Of a stretch of 64,000 nucleotides of DNA, positions 61,232 to 64,000 are shown piece by piece. Position numbers and translations under genes: made by a program. Origin of the DNA: JAMQPK01 sp035937795 (lineage in GTDB: Bacteria > Acidobacteriota > Vicinamibacteria > Vicinamibacterales > JAMQPK01); the NCBI GenBank assembly GCA_035937795.1, contig DASZHO010000069.1, positions 12,793-76,792 of the forward strand. Reading direction: 5' to 3'. Within the stretch, counting starts at the first letter, position 1; each line of letters opens with the position of its first letter. The notes under the pieces are model-generated. The model saw only the letters and a program-made list of their open reading frames with translations. It ran no database searches and was not told the origin of the DNA.

Positions 61232-61463
61232 GCCGATGCTCCGCGAGGTGCTCCTTCAGAGCATCCGTGCCTTTGGCGGAGCCGCGCAGGGATCGCCATC
61301 CAGCCTGACCCGCGGAGGGCCGAGCTCGCCTGATGGGCGAGAAGAGCAGGCCATCGTCCGTTTCGCTGATCTGAAGGCGAACGCCTGACGTCAAGCGATG
61401 TTTTTCGCGCAGATGCCGCGGTATCACGACTTGGCCCTTGGACGAAACAGTTGTTATCGCCAT
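61215..61463 (-). CDS. AbrB/SpoVT-type antitoxin, VapB-like
   Basis: An 82-residue protein. The N-terminal swapped-hairpin DNA-binding domain is clear: MAITTVSSKGQVVIPRHLRE, then RLTSGVRLQIS. A charged C-terminal tail (about 50-82) would bind the toxin. Such antitoxins neutralise the PIN toxin and repress their own operon by binding palindromes. A near-perfect inverted repeat sits 5 nt upstream of this start, so autoregulation is expected. Confidence 0.9.
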   Translation of the reverse strand: MAITTVSSKGQVVIPRHLREKHRLTSGVRLQISETDDGLLFSPIRRARPSAGQAGWRSLRGSAKGTDALKEHLAEHRREAKR

Positions 61464-61467
61464 TCGT

Positions 61468-61499
61468 CGTATCTTACCAAAAGGGTAAGATGGATACGA
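61468..61499 (-). promoter_or_regulatory. Inverted-repeat operator candidate before the VapB-like gene
   Basis: ATCTTACC (61471-61478), a 5-nt spacer, then GGTAAGAT (61484-61491) is a perfect 8-bp inverted repeat. Outer CGTATC and GATACG (61468-61473 and 61494-61499) extend the symmetry to 32 bp. On the minus strand a TAAGAT -10-like hexamer lies inside it. The position directly ahead of the antitoxin start suits autorepression. Function is inferred. Confidence 0.6.
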
Positions 61500-61529
61500 T
61501 CTTATTTGTAGCCGTCTGAGAAGCGAACG

Positions 61530-61652
61530 TTGATCGCGATCCGGGTCGATCCGGGCGTGCTCGATCAGTTCCGCAAGGAAGCGCGCCGCCGACGCGTTGG
61601 CTACCAGGCGCTAATCAGCGAAGTTCTGGCTCAGCACATTCGCAAAGACATG
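61530..61652 (+). pseudogene. BrnA/CopG-like antitoxin fragment
   Basis: About 41 codons from a TTG read IAIRVDPGVLDQFRKEARRR then GYQALISEVLAQHIRKD, which resembles the ribbon-helix-helix part of BrnA-type antitoxins (IxIRxDxDVxxxFxxxA..GYQxxIN). An upstream TAG in frame (61509-61511) cuts off the N-terminal part these proteins normally have. The frame runs on without a stop to 61964, over the end of the convergent kinase gene, so the natural end is lost. No BrnT toxin gene is near. Likely a relic. Confidence 0.45.
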
Positions 61653-61702
61653 GCGCTCGTCGTGGCAGACCATTGCGCATGGAGACGATATCGAGTCGTG
61701 CC

Positions 61703-64000
61703 TTATTTTTTCAGCGCCGCGGTCCAGTTCTGCACGATCGTGATGGGCGCCGGGCGGTCTTCCTCGAGGGTGACGTTCATCAGGAAGCGACCATCGGCGG
61801 CGATCGCGTACAGGGCTCGGGACTGGTACCCGGTCAGACTGATGCCCGCGCCAATGGCCAGGTGTGTCGGGAAGAGCGCCACGGGCGCCCCCACGGTCAG
61901 GGCGCGGGCCTGCGGCGCCACGCCGATAGGAACGGCCGTCAACTTGGCGTCCGCCGCGACGTAGAACAGTTCCTTGCCGTCGGGTCGCCACCGTGGCTGA
62001 CTGCCGCCGCCCGTCGACAGTTGCCACTTGCCGCCGGAATCGGGGAACGGCCGCGCGTAGATTTCGTCGCGGCCCGACTCGTTGGAGGTGTAGGCCAGCC
62101 AGTGCCCATCGGGAGAAAACTGTCCCTGGGTCTCCTCAAACGCCGTTTGCACGACCGGAAATGGTTTCGCGCCGTCGGTGAGCGGGAGCACCCATAGATC
62201 CGACTGCGTTTTCGGATCCAAGCTGGAATAAAGCAGGAAGCGCCCATCGCGCGACCAGTCGAGCGGCGTCTTGGCCTGCGGCGTGACCAGGAGCGGCTGT
62301 TCGTCCGTCGCGCCGTTGGCCGGCTTCACGAACAGATCGGATGGACCAAACCCATTGCGGTTGAGCGACCGAAAGACTACCAGAGTGCCATCTGGCGACC
62401 AGACGGGGGAGTACTCGGGGGCGAGATTGAACGTGAACCGGGTGGCCACTGAGCGGGCCACGTCGGTGAGCCAGATGTCGTAGTTGCCCTGCACGTTCCG
62501 GGCGTTGGCTACGTGCTGACCGTCCGGTGCGAGGGCGAAGCTGGTGGGCGCATTTTCGTCCGGGGGGCCGACGGTGCCCAGGACTTTGCCCGTTCGGTCC
62601 AGCCACATCAACTGACGCTGGCCTCCCCCGGCACCCGCGCGGTGTGCCAGGAGCCCGCCCGCCGAGACGGAAAAGGCGCTGCGATAAGCTCCATCGTTTT
62701 CCACGACCGCTTGTGCCACCGGGATCGGGTCGCCCGAGAGCGAGGCATGCGCCGCATCGAACCGTTGCGCGACCAGCACCCCTTGCGAGACGCGCAGTAA
62801 ATAGCCCGGCGGTGCATAGGCGGCGGCGCTGGTGGAACCGACAACGCGCGTCGGCTCGCCGCCGTCGAGCGAGGCGACCGAGACGACACCTTGCTGCCCG
62901 GGCGTGACCGTAAGAAAGAGCACGTGCCGGCCATCAGGCAGAAACTGCGGCCCGAGATCGCCCTGTCCAGGCGCAATGTGTGTCACCGCCTCTGCGTCTC
63001 CTCCGGTTGCCGAGACGCGCATCAGCGGGCGGCCGGAACCGGGCCCGGGCCCGAATACGATCACTTCCTCGGCGTTCCACGTCCCCCCGCCGCCGCCGCC
63101 GCTCACATCCGCAAGGACCTGGGGGGCGCCGCCGTTGAGATCGACCCGCTGCAGCTTGCCGTTCGCAAAAAACCCGATCGCCCGGCTATCCGGTGCCCAG
63201 AAGGGATAACTGGCGCCGTCGGTCCCGGCGAGCGGCTGCGCGTTGACCTGGTCGAGCGCGCGGACCCAGAGTTGTCGCGTGCTGGCACTCGTGCCTGCCA
63301 CGAACGCCAGCCGGCGGCCATCAGGCGAGAGCGCAAATTGGTAGGGCGTCGCAGTGGCCGGCGTGGTGATCTCCAGGCGCGTGACCACCGGCTCAGGCGC
63401 CGCGCGGAGGAAGCGGAGGAAGATCAGCGTTGCGGCGACAGCAATAGCGGCGCCCACCAGCGCGGCCGCCCCGAGCGGCGCCACTCTTTGCCAGCGGGTG
63501 CGCGGCGGCGGTACTGCCGGCGTCACGGGAATCTCGGCCGGCGCTGTCAGCGCGTCCTCGATCTCCAGCCGCGCCGCCGCCGCATCCGGCATCCGTTGCC
63601 TGCGATCCTTCTCAAGGCACCGGCGGAGCAGCCTGCGGATGGGCGCGGGTGTGTCCGCGGGCAGCACTGTCCAGTCGGGCTCACCGCGCAGAATCGCCGC
63701 GAGGGTGTCTTGTACGTCATCACCCCCGAACGCGCGCTTGCCCGTGAGCATCTCGTAGAGCACGCAGCCGAAGGCCCAGATATCACTCCGCTTGTCGGCA
63801 ACGCGTCCCTTCGCCTGCTCGGGACTCATATAAGCGGCGGTGCCGAGCAACACGCCCACACCGGTCATCGCCGCCGGACTGGTGATCGTTGGCGAGCGCG
63901 ACAGGTTCGCAACGGCCGTGGGTCCGCCATCGGGCGCCACTGCCCTCGCGAGCCCGAAGTCCAGCACCTTGACCGTGCCATCGTCGCGGACCTTGATGTT
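61703..64000 (-). CDS. Ser/Thr protein kinase with TolB-like propeller, partial (N-terminus beyond window)
   Basis: The open frame continues through the right edge; 765 residues are visible. The kinase part begins after HRDLKPA with NIKVRDDGTVK, VLDFGLAR (DFG Asp present) and MSPEQAKG, ending about residue 170. A transmembrane helix (about 210-235; APLGAAALVGAAIAVAATLIFL) leads into a TolB-like propeller with SPDGRRLAFVAG, LPDGRHVLFLTV and SRDGRFLLYSS units. It is homologous to the kinase at 57845 in layout and in the joint between kinase and propeller. Its catalytic Lys and HRD Asp lie outside the window. It overlaps the antitoxin fragment frame on the other strand. Confidence 0.93.
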   Translation of the reverse strand, partial: NIKVRDDGTVKVLDFGLARAVAPDGGPTAVANLSRSPTITSPAAMTGVGVLLGTAAYMSPEQAKGRVADKRSDIWAFGCVLYEMLTGKRAFGGDDVQDTLAAILRGEPDWTVLPADTPAPIRRLLRRCLEKDRRQRMPDAAAARLEIEDALTAPAEIPVTPAVPPPRTRWQRVAPLGAAALVGAAIAVAATLIFLRFLRAAPEPVVTRLEITTPATATPYQFALSPDGRRLAFVAGTSASTRQLWVRALDQVNAQPLAGTDGASYPFWAPDSRAIGFFANGKLQRVDLNGGAPQVLADVSGGGGGGTWNAEEVIVFGPGPGSGRPLMRVSATGGDAEAVTHIAPGQGDLGPQFLPDGRHVLFLTVTPGQQGVVSVASLDGGEPTRVVGSTSAAAYAPPGYLLRVSQGVLVAQRFDAAHASLSGDPIPVAQAVVENDGAYRSAFSVSAGGLLAHRAGAGGGQRQLMWLDRTGKVLGTVGPPDENAPTSFALAPDGQHVANARNVQGNYDIWLTDVARSVATRFTFNLAPEYSPVWSPDGTLVVFRSLNRNGFGPSDLFVKPANGATDEQPLLVTPQAKTPLDWSRDGRFLLYSSLDPKTQSDLWVLPLTDGAKPFPVVQTAFEETQGQFSPDGHWLAYTSNESGRDEIYARPFPDSGGKWQLSTGGGSQPRWRPDGKELFYVAADAKLTAVPIGVAPQARALTVGAPVALFPTHLAIGAGISLTGYQSRALYAIAADGRFLMNVTLEEDRPAPITIVQNWTAALKK

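Noticed and set aside
1..64000. rRNA or tRNA genes and rRNA-type riboswitches
   Set aside because: No cloverleaf-like segments with the GGTTCGAATCC-type T-loop or rRNA blocks were found by reading both strands. A scan with a tRNA or Rfam model would be decisive.

Overview
This is a high-GC bacterial chromosome segment. The gene families point to Acidobacteriota, probably class Vicinamibacteria: an Oar-like TonB-dependent receptor with an N-terminal carboxypeptidase-regulatory domain, Ser/Thr kinases fused to TolB-like propellers, and many secreted PQQ-like (BamB-type) propellers. That assignment rests on gene content and style, since the window holds no rRNA or tRNA.

Layout. 1-5.4 kb: tannase/feruloyl esterase cut by the window edge, M28 peptidase, CopB-type copper ATPase, and two short-chain dehydrogenase remnants. 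5.5-15.8 kb: an envelope locus with three paralogous outer-membrane beta-barrel proteins, a FecR-like periplasmic protein, a CHASE2 membrane protein, two exported caspase-like peptidases and a Tat-exported protein. 15.9-57.7 kb: an accessory region with eleven PQQ-like propeller genes in about 42 kb. They alternate with two enzyme sets. Set A (19-37 kb, almost all minus strand, many genes overlapping) has a TonB receptor, flavin-dependent halogenase, rhodanese, phenylacetate-CoA-ligase-type enzyme, hotdog thioesterase, cation/proton antiporter, DUF98 chorismate-lyase-like protein, HemN-like radical SAM enzyme and an ABC exporter pair. Set B (46-56 kb) has a GT4 glycosyltransferase, an ALDH/LuxC-like acyl reductase, a LuxE/PaaK-like activating enzyme, an MFS transporter and an Fe-dependent alcohol dehydrogenase. 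57.8-64 kb: two Ser/Thr kinases around a VapBC-type pair, the second cut by the window edge.

Working hypothesis (inference): set A makes 4-hydroxybenzoate from chorismate, activates it and may halogenate it; set B activates an acid and reduces it through aldehyde to alcohol. Together they would form an aromatic-metabolite island whose secreted propellers act in the periplasm. No ketosynthase or NRPS module is present, so the product would be small.

Other notable points. A four-helix-bundle (23S-rRNA-IVS family) gene flanked by inverted arrays of a 7-bp repeat sits exactly between the LuxE-like stop and the ALDH start, splitting that operon. An amidohydrolase is frameshifted at a run of seven G. 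A short-chain dehydrogenase has lost its whole catalytic centre in frame. A multi-membrane-span propeller protein appears to lack its first blades. A perfect inverted repeat lies just upstream of the VapB-like gene.
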